A stretch of 53,977 nucleotides of DNA from CAZLYK01 sp964563495 (GTDB lineage Bacteria; Acidobacteriota; Blastocatellia; RBC074): assembly GCA_964563495.1 (NCBI GenBank), contig CAZLYK010000022.1:1-53977 (forward strand). The letters are read 5' to 3'. A program made the translations under genes and the position numbers. Below the pieces are notes generated by a model. It saw only the letters and a program-made list of their open reading frames with translations. It was not told the origin of the DNA and searched no databases. How positions within the stretch are numbered: position 1 is the first letter of the stretch; each line of letters opens with the position of its first letter. This document shows, piece after piece, positions 1 to 10,600 of the stretch.

Positions 1-87
1 GGATTTCCGGAGGATTAGACAGGATCTCTTTCCGCCTTGGCTTTGATCCTGTTTAGTCCTCTGGAAATCCTGTCAATCCTGTCTATT
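1..87. repeat. CAGGATT inverted repeat, copy 1 (left arm cut by window edge)
   Basis: The right arm (about 45-87) ends in the family terminus AATCCTGTCTATT. The left arm, which runs off the window start, pairs with it through a GGATTTCC...GACAGGATC segment. The copy lies upstream of the PqaA-like gene and overlaps the in-frame extension before that gene's real start. Confidence 0.8.
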
Positions 88-174
88 TTCTTCTTTGAAT
101 GGATTACCAAAGCGGCGTCAATCCGTGTAACATCTTCTATGCGATTTCAGGCCGATAAAATCTGGAGGGTGCAT

Positions 175-1623
175 ATGAACCGCGTTCGAATCTCGAAAAG
201 AGTCGCCATTCGTTCACTTTGGAGCATGATCGCTTTTCTGCTGCTTGTCCCGGCGGGTTTTGCCCAGGAAAAGACGACTGCGCTCGATCGTTACATCGCT
301 CAACCGGACGCGGTTTACGGATGGAAGCTCGTCAACACGATTAATGAGCAGGGATGCCGCGGCTTTGTCTTGGAGCTGACGTCGCAGACCTGGCGCTCCG
401 AGGCGGATGTGGACCGCCCGGTCTGGAAACACTGGCTGACGATCATCAGGCCGGAAAAGGTGACGACCAACAAGGCGCTGCTCTTTATCGGGTCCGGCAG
501 CAACCGGGACCCCGCGCCGGCCAGGCTCTCCGAGCGCTCGGTCCTGATCGCGAACGAGACCAATTCGGTAGTCGCCGATCTGGGCATGGTGCCGAACCAG
601 CCGCTGCGCTTCGCCGATTCAAAGGACCAGGCCCGCTCCGAAGACGACATCATCGCCTACACGCGCGTTAAACACTTTCAGACCAAAGACGATTACTGGC
701 TGGTCAGGCTGGCCATGGTTAAAAGCGGGGTGCGTGCGATGGATGCGGTCCAGGAGTTCATGGCAGGCGAAGCCGGCGGGAGGATCAAAATCGATCAATT
801 CGTCGTGGCCGGCGCGTCAAAACGCGGTTGGACGACCTGGCTGGTCGGCGCCGTCGATAAACGAGTGGTTGCGATCATGCCTCTGGTGATCGATGCGCTC
901 AACAGCGAAGCCATCACGCGACATCATTTCGAAGCTCTCGGGTATTTCTCTCCGGCGCTCAAAGATTACGTTAACCACGGTCTCTTCCCGCACAAGATCG
1001 GGACCCCGGAATACCAGGCCGTGCTCAGAATCGAAGACCCTTACAACTATCGTCACCGCGAGCGGCTGAGGATCCCTAAGTTCATGATCAATGCCGCCGG
1101 CGATGAATTCTTCCTTCCCGATAATGCGCAGTTCTACTACCACGACCTTCCCGAGGAGAAACACCTGCGCTACGTCCCGAATGCCAAGCATAACCTCGCG
1201 GGTTCGGATGCGCGCGAGAGCATGACCGCTTTCTATCAGTCGATTTTGAGCGGCTCGCCGCGGCCGAGCTTCTCCTGGAAGAAAGAGAAGGATGGTTCTC
1301 TGGCGGTCAAGGTTGCAGGCAAACCGAGGGAGGTCAATCTCTGGCAGGCGACCAACCCCGAAGCGCGCGACTTTCGGTTGGACATCATCGGCAAAGCCTA
1401 CACCAGCTCTCCGCTCAAGCCGGAAAAGAACGGTCTCTACCTAGGTCGCGTCAATAAGCCGGCCAGGGGCTTTACCGCCTTTTTTGTCGAGCTGGTTTAT
1501 GACAGCGGGGGCAAATATCCGTTCAAGTTCACGACCGAGGTGAGTGTGGTCCCGGATGTGCTTAATTACAAGTTTGAGGATGCGGCGAAGAAGTATTCGA
1601 CCACGGTCAAGGGACAGGATTGA
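175..1623 (+). CDS. PhoPQ-activated pathogenicity-related (PqaA-like) secreted protein
   Basis: This is a 482-residue protein of the PqaA_related family (PF10142), an alpha/beta-hydrolase-like family of unknown substrate. ATG 175 is chosen because GGAGGG lies 5 nt upstream and a signal peptide follows (basic MNRVRISKR, hydrophobic core MIAFLLLVPAGFA). The in-frame extension back to 37 runs through a repeat and is rejected. The family signature GASKRGWTTWLVGAVD, with its nucleophile-like Ser, is present near residue 220. A late Asp/His region (GDEFFLPD, NAKHNLAG) fits an alpha/beta hydrolase. Export to the periplasm or outside is likely. The last residues (GQD-stop) come from a degenerate copy of the local repeat. 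The family assignment is firm; enzymatic function is unknown. Confidence 0.85.
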   Translation: MNRVRISKRVAIRSLWSMIAFLLLVPAGFAQEKTTALDRYIAQPDAVYGWKLVNTINEQGCRGFVLELTSQTWRSEADVDRPVWKHWLTIIRPEKVTTNKALLFIGSGSNRDPAPARLSERSVLIANETNSVVADLGMVPNQPLRFADSKDQARSEDDIIAYTRVKHFQTKDDYWLVRLAMVKSGVRAMDAVQEFMAGEAGGRIKIDQFVVAGASKRGWTTWLVGAVDKRVVAIMPLVIDALNSEAITRHHFEALGYFSPALKDYVNHGLFPHKIGTPEYQAVLRIEDPYNYRHRERLRIPKFMINAAGDEFFLPDNAQFYYHDLPEEKHLRYVPNAKHNLAGSDARESMTAFYQSILSGSPRPSFSWKKEKDGSLAVKVAGKPREVNLWQATNPEARDFRLDIIGKAYTSSPLKPEKNGLYLGRVNKPARGFTAFFVELVYDSGGKYPFKFTTEVSVVPDVLNYKFEDAAKKYSTTVKGQD

Positions 1624-1645
1624 CCTGATTCCTGTCTCGATCCTC
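1613..1645. repeat. Degenerate CAGGATT repeat, copy 2
   Basis: GGGACAGGATTGACCTGATTCC followed by CCTGTCTCGATCC resembles eroded left and right ends of the local repeat family. It overlaps the stop codon of the PqaA-like gene and contributes its final Gln-Asp. Confidence 0.45.
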
Positions 1646-1668
1646 TCTGTTTGAAAGTGAGTCAACGA

Positions 1669-2826
1669 ATGAGAGTCGGAATAGTCGGAGCCGGGCCCGC
1701 CGGTGCGCACCTTGCATATCAGCTCAGCACGAATGGAATTGAGGCGCTGCTCTTCGATTCGCGCGAGGCGTGGGAGAAACCGTGCGGTGGGGGGGTGACT
1801 TCGAAGGCTCTCCGGGAGTTCGATTTTCTGAACGCGCCGGCGGCGCCGAAAAAGATCGTCTCATCGCTGCGATTGATCTCGGCGCACGGGCGCGAATTGA
1901 CGGTTGCGCCGCGCCACGATTTCGCGATCTACTCGCGCAAAGATCTCTCGCAAATGATGCGCCGTCGTGCGATCGACGCCGGGGCCGAGCTGCATTGCGT
2001 CAAAGTCGAAAAGACCGACTTCAGCAACCGGGAGTGGCGAATTGAAACCTCGGCCGGCAATTTTACCGTAGATTTTCTGGTCGGCGCGGACGGGGCGAGC
2101 AGCGTCATTCGCCGGCGGGTCGGCGTCCAATTCGGGGAGAGAGACTTCGCCTATGCGCTCGGCTGGCGTGTCAAAAAGTCTCAGCCCGAATCGCGAGTGG
2201 ATGTCAAATATCTGGATCGGTTGAGCGGTTATCTGTGGAATTTCCCCCGCACGGATCACATCTCATACGGCATCGCGAGCGGGTACAGAGAGGCCGCGCC
2301 GGCGCAATTAAAGGCCCGGCTGCTCGATTTTATCGCGACACAGGATCCGGAAGCGGTTCGCGAGATCAAAGCCGCGCGCGGCGATTCGACGCCGCGCGCC
2401 GGGTTTTATGCGGCCATGATCCCGGCGCTGGATGTTGCGACCTGGGACCATTTGAAGGTTTGCGATCGGCAGATGGCCTGGGCACTGGTCGGTGATGCCG
2501 CGGGTTTTGTCGATCCGCTCACCGGCGAGGGGATTTATTACGCGATCAAATCCGCCGATCTGCTGGCGAGGGCGTTGCCCGACCGCGTCTCGGATTACGA
2601 TGCAATGTGGCGAGCCGAGTTCGGAGAGGAGATGCGCCGCGCCTCGGAGCTGCAGGATCGCTTCTATCGTGGAAGCTTCGCCGGCGCGCCATTGACCGAG
2701 CGCATGTTGCAATTTGCCGGACGGCACCGTGGGATACGCGAAGTGCTCCGCGATCTGATCGCCGGCGATCAGGGGTATGTCGGGCTCAAGCGAAGGCTGG
2801 TCCGCTCCCTGGCGGAGGTGTTTTGA
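1669..2826 (+). CDS. Geranylgeranyl reductase family FAD-dependent oxidoreductase
   Basis: This 385-residue flavoprotein opens with the dinucleotide-binding motif GIVGAGPAGAHLAYQL directly after the start. It then has the family motif PCGGGVTSKAL (about residue 40), GADGASSVIRR (about 145) and the second FAD motif VGDAAGFVDPLTGEGIYYA (about 275). This is the GG-reductase / digeranylgeranylglycerophospholipid reductase / menaquinone-reductase superfamily. Members saturate isoprenoid double bonds in lipids or quinones; the true substrate cannot be read here. ATG 1669 is preferred because the Rossmann motif normally starts within a few residues of Met; an in-frame TTG at 1651 would add six residues. 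The HerA-like gene begins 4 nt downstream with its ribosome binding site inside this gene, so the two are co-transcribed and probably coupled. Confidence 0.85.
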   Translation: MRVGIVGAGPAGAHLAYQLSTNGIEALLFDSREAWEKPCGGGVTSKALREFDFLNAPAAPKKIVSSLRLISAHGRELTVAPRHDFAIYSRKDLSQMMRRRAIDAGAELHCVKVEKTDFSNREWRIETSAGNFTVDFLVGADGASSVIRRRVGVQFGERDFAYALGWRVKKSQPESRVDVKYLDRLSGYLWNFPRTDHISYGIASGYREAAPAQLKARLLDFIATQDPEAVREIKAARGDSTPRAGFYAAMIPALDVATWDHLKVCDRQMAWALVGDAAGFVDPLTGEGIYYAIKSADLLARALPDRVSDYDAMWRAEFGEEMRRASELQDRFYRGSFAGAPLTERMLQFAGRHRGIREVLRDLIAGDQGYVGLKRRLVRSLAEVF

Positions 2827-2830
2827 ATCT

Positions 2831-4507
<1,677 letters not shown>

Positions 4508-4513
4508 ATTCTG

Positions 4514-5326
4514 ATGAGGACTCTCAAGCTCACCATCGAATATGACGGCACGCGCTACAGCGGCTGGCAGGAGCAATCCAACGCGCGCACGGTCCAGGGT
4601 GAATTGATCAAAGCCGCCGCTGATCTCTTCGCCCGTCCCGTCGAGATCGGTGGCGCGGGCCGCACCGACGCCGGCGTCCACGCGCTGGGGCAGGTCGCTC
4701 ATCTCAAATTCCCACGCTGGGGCAGCAGCCCCGCTCAATTGAGAGACCGGATCACCAGGCTCAGACCGCAGGAGATAATCTACGGCCTCAATGACCGCCT
4801 GCCGGCCGATATCAATATCCTCGAAGTAATGGATGCGCCGCATAAGTTTCACGCCCGTCACGATGCAGTCTCGCGCAGCTATCTTTATCAAATCTCGACC
4901 CGTCGCTCGGCCTTTGCCAAGAAATACGTCTGGTGGGTCAAGGACCGTCTCAACCTAAAAGCCATGGCGGAGGCGGCCGGGCTGATCATCGGGCGACACG
5001 ATTTTGCGGCATTCACCGAACGGGAGGCCAAACGCGCAGACCAATCGACCATCGTCATCATCGATTCCGCAGAGATTGCGATCGAAGGGCATCTGATACT
5101 TTTTCGCGTCACGGCTTCACATTTTTTATGGAAGATGGTGCGGAGATTGGTCGGATCGCTGGTTGAAGTGGGGCGTGGAAAGGCCAGGCTTGATGATTTC
5201 GCTCAGTTGATCGAGCCACCCGGGAACAGGACGTCGTCGCTCGACCCCGCCCGGCTTACCGCCCCACCATCGGGTCTGTTTTTGGAGAAAATTTCTTATG
5301 AGCAGGCAGGAAATAGACAGGATTAA
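4514..5326 (+). CDS. truA: tRNA pseudouridine(38-40) synthase TruA
   Basis: This 270-residue protein catalyses uridine to pseudouridine conversion at positions 38-40 of tRNA anticodon arms. The catalytic Asp lies in GAGRTDAGVHALGQVAH (about residues 50-65). Other family blocks are present: IEYDGTRYSGWQ near the N-terminus, FHARHDAVSRSYLYQI, and HFLWKMVRRLVGSLVEVGRG near the C-terminus. Length is normal. The start ATG lies 6 nt after the HerA-like stop, consistent with one transcript. The C-terminus reads NRQD-stop because the coding frame runs into the left end of a CAGGATT inverted repeat, which supplies both the last four residues and the stop. Confidence 0.95.
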   Translation: MRTLKLTIEYDGTRYSGWQEQSNARTVQGELIKAAADLFARPVEIGGAGRTDAGVHALGQVAHLKFPRWGSSPAQLRDRITRLRPQEIIYGLNDRLPADINILEVMDAPHKFHARHDAVSRSYLYQISTRRSAFAKKYVWWVKDRLNLKAMAEAAGLIIGRHDFAAFTEREAKRADQSTIVIIDSAEIAIEGHLILFRVTASHFLWKMVRRLVGSLVEVGRGKARLDDFAQLIEPPGNRTSSLDPARLTAPPSGLFLEKISYEQAGNRQD

Positions 5327-5392
5327 ACAGGGTTAAACACAATAGTAAAATACCCTGTTTAATCCTGTGAAATCCTGTTAATCCTGTCTATT
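5311..5392. repeat. CAGGATT inverted repeat, copy 3 (left arm shortened)
   Basis: The right arm (5353-5392) is full length. The left arm (5312-5332) matches its reverse complement except for a missing block of about 19 nt between two AGGATTA motifs, as expected from slippage between direct repeats. The element supplies the truA stop and ends just before queG. Confidence 0.85.
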
Positions 5393-5399
5393 CATTTTT

Positions 5400-6389
5400 A
5401 TGAAACAGTTATCCGGCGAGATCAAGAGGGAAGCGCGCGAGATCGGTTTCGATAAAGTCGGGATTGTGCCGGCCGAGGCGTTGACCGAGGCGGGAGCAAA
5501 CCTGCGCGAATGGCTGGCGCGCGGCTTTCACGGGCAGATGGGCTATATGGCGCGTAATCCCGAACAGCGCAGCGATCCGAGGTTGCTCATGCCCTCGGCT
5601 AAATCGGTCGTCTGCGTCGCGCTCAACTATTTTCGCCCGGAGAAGCACGTCGATGATCCCGAGATCGGCAAGATCTCGCGTTACGCCTGGGGCGATGATT
5701 ACCACGATGTGCTCCGAGACAAGCTCAAGCAGTTGTTGAACCGGGTCGGGGAGTTGTCGCCCGAGGCCGAGGGGAAGATCTGCGTCGACACCGCGCCGGT
5801 TATGGATAAAGCCTGGGCTGCGCGCGCCGGGCTCGGTTGGATTGGTAAGCACACCAATCTGATCACCAAAGAGTTGGGCTCGTGGGTCTTTTTGGGAGAG
5901 TTGTTGTTATCGATAGAACTTGAATACGACAGCTATATCGAGCCCGATCATTGCGGTACATGCACGGCCTGCCTGGACGCCTGCCCGACGCAGGCAATCA
6001 TCGCGCCCTATCAGCTCGATGCGACGCGATGTATTTCTTACGGTACGATTGAACTGCGCGAGGCGGAGCTGCCCGAGCCGATCAGATCGAACCTGGAGAA
6101 CTGGGTTTTCGGCTGCGACATTTGCCAGGACGTCTGCCCCTGGTCGAGGTTTTCCAGGCAGACGGGCGAGGCGCGATTTGCTCCGCGTGAAGGGATGACA
6201 GCGCCCGGGCTGAATGAGTTGATCGAGATGTCGCAGGAAGGGTTCTCGGCGCGATTTCGCGGGAGCGCGATCAAGCGCGCAAAGCTCAACGGCCTCCAGC
6301 GAAACGCCCGGGCGAGTAATGCCTCAAGTATTGGCGGCAAGAGGACGGGGCGACGGGGCGACGGGGCGACTGGGCGAGAGGAGGATTGA
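5400..6389 (+). CDS. queG: Epoxyqueuosine reductase QueG
   Basis: This 329-residue cobalamin- and Fe-S-dependent enzyme carries out the last step of queuosine biosynthesis, reducing epoxyqueuosine to queuosine in tRNA. The catalytic region VDTAPVMDKAWAARAGLGWIG (about 130-150) is intact, with a likely catalytic Asp. Two 4Fe-4S clusters are ligated by CGTCTACLDACP (about 185-196) and CDICQDVCPW (about 239-248). The C-terminus is odd: after QRNAR the protein continues into a tail encoded by an 8-nt tandem repeat (6344-6375) that gives a GKRTGRRGDGATGREED-like end unlike the family. It follows truA after a repeat, so two tRNA-modification genes lie together. Confidence 0.93.
   Translation: MKQLSGEIKREAREIGFDKVGIVPAEALTEAGANLREWLARGFHGQMGYMARNPEQRSDPRLLMPSAKSVVCVALNYFRPEKHVDDPEIGKISRYAWGDDYHDVLRDKLKQLLNRVGELSPEAEGKICVDTAPVMDKAWAARAGLGWIGKHTNLITKELGSWVFLGELLLSIELEYDSYIEPDHCGTCTACLDACPTQAIIAPYQLDATRCISYGTIELREAELPEPIRSNLENWVFGCDICQDVCPWSRFSRQTGEARFAPREGMTAPGLNELIEMSQEGFSARFRGSAIKRAKLNGLQRNARASNASSIGGKRTGRRGDGATGREED
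6344..6375 (+). repeat. 8-nt tandem repeat inside queG 3' end
   Basis: GACGGGGC occurs three times in tandem (6344-6351, 6352-6359, 6360-6367), followed by GACTGGGC (6368-6375). Because 8 is not a multiple of 3, any change in copy number shifts the frame of the QueG C-terminal tail. Confidence 0.9.
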
Positions 6390-6550
6390 ATCATCAATCA
6401 CCCAGTTTCCCCCATCTGTTTGCCGCCAGTAACTGAGCCGTTACCAGGGCATTAACAGGATTTCCGCCGGATGTGATAATCTCAAAGTCCCATCGATGGT
6501 GATCATTAAAATTACGATAATCTTGTCTGCAAGCGAAGGAGAAGAAGTCG

Positions 6551-7525
6551 ATGCCTCCGCAAGATTCGAACGAGATTGTGCGCGAATGTGTCTCGTGCCG
6601 GCGATGCTATCCGGCCAGCGTCCAATATTGCCGGGATTGCCTCGTCGAACTGACGAGCATTGAAACGATTCCTTACCTGATCAACTCACGCTACCAGCTG
6701 GATCGTGTGATCACACGAGGCGGATCCGGCGTGGTCTTTGCCGGCTCAAATGAAGCGGGCCAGGTCGTCGCGGTCAAAGTGATTCGGGCCAGCGCCCTGG
6801 CTGACCCGCGCGCGCAGGATCGTTTTCGCCGCGAAGCGCAGATCGCCGCGGATTTTCATCATCCGCAGATTGCCGCCGTCTTCGATTTCGGGATGCTCCC
6901 CAACGCCAGCGCCTATGTGGTCAGCGAGTATGTCAAGGGGATTTCATTGCGGGATGAGATGAAACGCGTCGGCCGCTTCGATGTCGATCAAGCCATCGCC
7001 ATCATTGCCGAGGTTTGTGACGCGCTCGATCCGGCCCACAAGGCCGGGCTGGTTCACCGCGATCTCAAACCCGAGAGCATCATCCTCGTTCCGGCCCCCG
7101 ATCAACCGTACCCAAACATCAAAATTGTCGATTTCAGCTTCACCAAAATTGCGACCGGGCGACAGTTCGTGCCCGGGACGACGGCCAAGCTTCAGGGACA
7201 GGGACAACTGCCGCTGCGCCCAACCTATCTCAGCCCGGAGCAGTTTCGTGGAGAAGAGGCGGATCTGAGATCAGATGTCTACAGTTTGGGAGTGATCGCC
7301 TTCGAAATGTTGGGAGGCCTGCCGCCATTTACCGCCAAGCGGGTCGGTGAGTTCGGCGTCAAACTGCTCAACGCGCGCCCTCCCTCACTGCGCTCACTCA
7401 ATCCGGATGTCAACATTATGATCGAAGCGGAGATTCTCCGCGCTCTCGAAAAGGACCCGATCGATCGCCAACAACGCGTCCTCGAATTCAAAAGAGAGCT
7501 GCTCAACGCTCAACACCTCACCTGA
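6551..7525 (+). CDS. Zinc-ribbon serine/threonine protein kinase with altered catalytic motifs
   Basis: This 324-residue Hanks-type kinase has an N-terminal zinc ribbon (C13, C16/C19, C27, C30). The glycine loop TRGGSGVVFAG (about 55-65), AVK lysine K76, HRD (169-171), SPEQ and the DVYSLGV helix are present. Two residues differ from active kinases: the catalytic-loop Asn is Ser (HRDLKPESI, residue 176) and DFG is DFS (194-196). D171, D194 and K76 are kept, so weak activity is possible, but it may be a pseudokinase or scaffold. There is no transmembrane segment and the protein ends right after the kinase fold, so it is cytosolic. A 161-nt upstream gap suggests its own promoter. It converges on the FG-GAP gene. 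Confidence 0.88.
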   Translation: MPPQDSNEIVRECVSCRRCYPASVQYCRDCLVELTSIETIPYLINSRYQLDRVITRGGSGVVFAGSNEAGQVVAVKVIRASALADPRAQDRFRREAQIAADFHHPQIAAVFDFGMLPNASAYVVSEYVKGISLRDEMKRVGRFDVDQAIAIIAEVCDALDPAHKAGLVHRDLKPESIILVPAPDQPYPNIKIVDFSFTKIATGRQFVPGTTAKLQGQGQLPLRPTYLSPEQFRGEEADLRSDVYSLGVIAFEMLGGLPPFTAKRVGEFGVKLLNARPPSLRSLNPDVNIMIEAEILRALEKDPIDRQQRVLEFKRELLNAQHLT

Positions 7526-7530
7526 GAAGA

Positions 7531-7667
7531 GAATAGACAGGATTGACAGGATTTTTGCAGGATTAAACAGGATTCTTGAAAAAGGAGTGGTAAGGATAAC
7601 CGCCAACCCACCTCTTTTTAAACAATCCTGTTTAATCCTGCAAAAATCCTGTCAATCCTGTCTATTC
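7531..7667. repeat. CAGGATT inverted repeat, copy 4 (perfect 44-bp arms)
   Basis: Arms 7531-7574 and 7624-7667 are perfect reverse complements around a 49-nt centre. Each arm holds four CAGGATT heptamers spaced 9, 11 and 10 nt. The centre contains an AAAAAGGAGTGG / CCACCTCTTTTT pair that recurs in copy 6. The right arm provides the TAG stop of the FG-GAP gene on the minus strand. Confidence 0.97.
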
Positions 7668-10600
7668 TCTTTTGACGCCCCAGAGAACGCGCACCTCGCC
7701 GGCGTTGACTCTGGTATTGCCGATACTCCAGCCGGAGGGGATACCGAGGATCAAATCGCCAATCTCCGAATCGTTGAGATCGGCAATCGCGATTCCACCT
7801 GCTCCCAGATTATCACCCGGGTCGAGCCCGTAAACCGTCAGGTCGGCGGTCTTCTCCGAGAGATCGATCGAGCCGGTTTTGGCTGTCCGCGCGCCGAAGA
7901 TCAGAAATACAGCACCGGCCGGTCTGCTGCCTGAATCGACACCGCTGGCGCCGGGGGCTCCGATCGCCAGATCGTTTATCCCGTCACCGGTAAAATCACC
8001 TACCGCCAGACTGAAGCCGGCCATATCCGGAAACTCATCGCCGCTACGGCCAACGCCGCTGATGATCAGATCCGGCTGGCGGTTGAGCAGGCCGGCTGCG
8101 CCGTAGATGACGTAGACTTCACCGGCGTTCGATCGCGAGTTGTCGGGGCCGTCTCCGCCCGGCGCACCGATGATCAAATCGGCGAGGCCGTCATCATTGA
8201 TATCACTCAGCGCGAGCGACGCGCCGAAGAGATCGGCTTCATCCTTGCCGCTCAGGGAAATTGCCGCAGCTTTGACCAGATCGGCGACTCCCGCCAACGC
8301 AGATGATCCCGTGATCAGGTAGGCCGCGCCATTCGACTTTGCCTCTGCGCCTGACGAGAGAGCCCCGATGGCCAGATCCGCGAATTCATCCCCATTGAAG
8401 TTTCCGACGGCGAGACTGACTCCGATCTGAGCATTCGCTGAAGCTCCGGTGATCATGAAGTTGCCGGTCGAATTGGCCAGGTCAATCGTCTTCTGCAATT
8501 CCAATCCGCCGAAGAACCCGTAGATCGCACCGGCGTCCGTCAGGACCGCGAGCGGAGACAGCACGTCGAAACCGGGAGCACCGGCTATCAGATCGACGGC
8601 GGGGCCGTTCTTGGTGTGTACAAATCCGGTCGCTAGACTCGCGCCGAATCGGTCGCTTCGCTGTCCGCCGAGAATGGTCAGATCGGCGACCTTGGCGATA
8701 TCGTAAGTCCCGGGGACCAATCCTCCAAAGACGGCATAGACCTTTCCGGCATTGGGGCGTTCTCCAACGTCGGCCAGCGGAGCGCCAATGATCAGATCAT
8801 TTTTCCCATCGCCGTTGAGATCGCCGATCGCCAGGCTGGATCCGAAGCGGTCATCAGCGGCTTCGCCGGTGAAGGTGACGTCGGCGTTCTGGCGCGCCAG
8901 ATCGATCGATCCGTCGAGCCCGGCTTTGCCGAAGAAGACGAAGACCCGCCCGTTGTTGAACCCGGAGCCGTTTGCAGCCGGTGCGCTTGCGACCAGATCA
9001 GGTATCGCATCACCATTGAGATCGCCGGCTGCGATGCTCTGGCCGAGCTGGTCTCCCTCATCGCCGATAGTTTGCGGCAATGGGCCGGCGGCACCGAAAA
9101 TGCTGAACGGCGCGGGCTCTTTGACCAGGTCGCGGACGAGATCGAGGACCGTGATCTGGACGTCCTTGAGATCAGCCAGTTGAGGCGAGCCGTTATCCGT
9201 CACCCGGAAAGTGAGCTTGTACTGACCCGATTGGCTGAGATCCGGCGTCCAGGCGAACTCGGCGCTCGTCGCCGTAACCCGTGTCAGCGTTGCGCCGGCC
9301 GGTAAATTCTCAACCGTTGAGAAGGTCAGCGTTTGCCCCTGGTCCGGGTCCGAAGCGCTGACCGCGAAGCGCAGCGTCTGGCCCTCGAGCACATTTTGCG
9401 CACCCCTGACAGCGAGCACCGGCGGATCATTGACCGGTCTGATCGTGATCGAGACCGTGGCCGTGCTGCTGTTGAGCGTTCCGTCGTCGGTCCGGAAGGT
9501 GAACTGATCCGTTCCATTGAAATTGTCCGCCGGTTGATAGGTCACCAACGGTGGGAAGCCGGTCAATGCACCGTGCGATGGTTGGGTGACGATCGAGAAT
9601 CTCAAACGATCGCCATCGGGATCAGACCCATCAAGCCTGATCGACACCGATTCATCTTCGTTGATCGCGACCGTTTGATCCCTGGCCGTCGGCGGCCGGT
9701 TGACATTGTTGACGATCAGGCGGATCTCCTGCCTGGCTACCCCTCCCGCGCTGTCGGTAGCCGTCATGATCAGCCTGTATTCGCCGCTATCCAGGAAAGT
9801 CGGAGATAGCCTGAGCGTGTAGGTGTTGAGTGCCGGCAGCGCGACTTTGGTCACCGAGGCGAAGGTCGCGCCCTCGATCTTGACCTCGACCGTCTGATTG
9901 GCGTCGGGGTCAGTCACCGTGAAGCGGAAGTTGTATTGCTTGCCCTCGTCTATCTGCAGCTTGGCAAGCGTCAAAATTGTCGGTGGGCGATTCTCCTTGT
10001 CTCCGGGCATGAGCACGTCCGGAACTTTCGTGATCCCACCGGGCGCCACGGCGACGCCGGCTGATTGCACCCGATCGACGCGTCCGCTGGGACGCTGCAG
10101 GCTGATGTCTACGGAAATGATCTCGTTATTTTTAACCGGGACAAAGCGCAAGATGTAACTGCCGTTGCCGTCGGTCAACGCCTCCTGGCCCCGGTAGCGG
10201 GCGAGAGCGCGCACCACCGGTGTCTTGCCGTCTTTCTCAAAGACGCGGCCGGTGATGGTCGTCGTTTGGCGCTCGACCGCGGCGAAGTAATAGCTGGTCA
10301 CCTTGACGGCGTTCGAAGACGTTTCGATCCGCAACCCGTCGGCAGATACCGTAGCCGGTGTCTGCTCTCTGACAAATTTGCCTTCCTGCGTGTCATAGCG
10401 GAAGAGTGTCGCCGTCGCGCCGGCCGGAAACCCATCCGTGTTCGGGAAGGTAAGCTTTCCTCCCGGTTCAAGCTGGACGTTGAACGGGGTGATCTGCACG
10501 ATATCGGAGCTGTAATATCCGAAGGGAAGGTCAACCGGTGTGCGAGCGTTTTCGAGCGGCGTCAAAAAGATCTCGCCGCTTGAGGAACCGTTTGGGAAGC

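Noticed and set aside
37..174. N-terminal extension of the PqaA-like protein
   Set aside because: The extension is translated repeat sequence; ATG 175 has a good RBS and leads a signal peptide.
7531..7667. CRISPR array suggested by regularly spaced CAGGATT units
   Set aside because: Spacing of 9-11 nt leaves no spacers; the units form inverted arms, and no cas gene is present.
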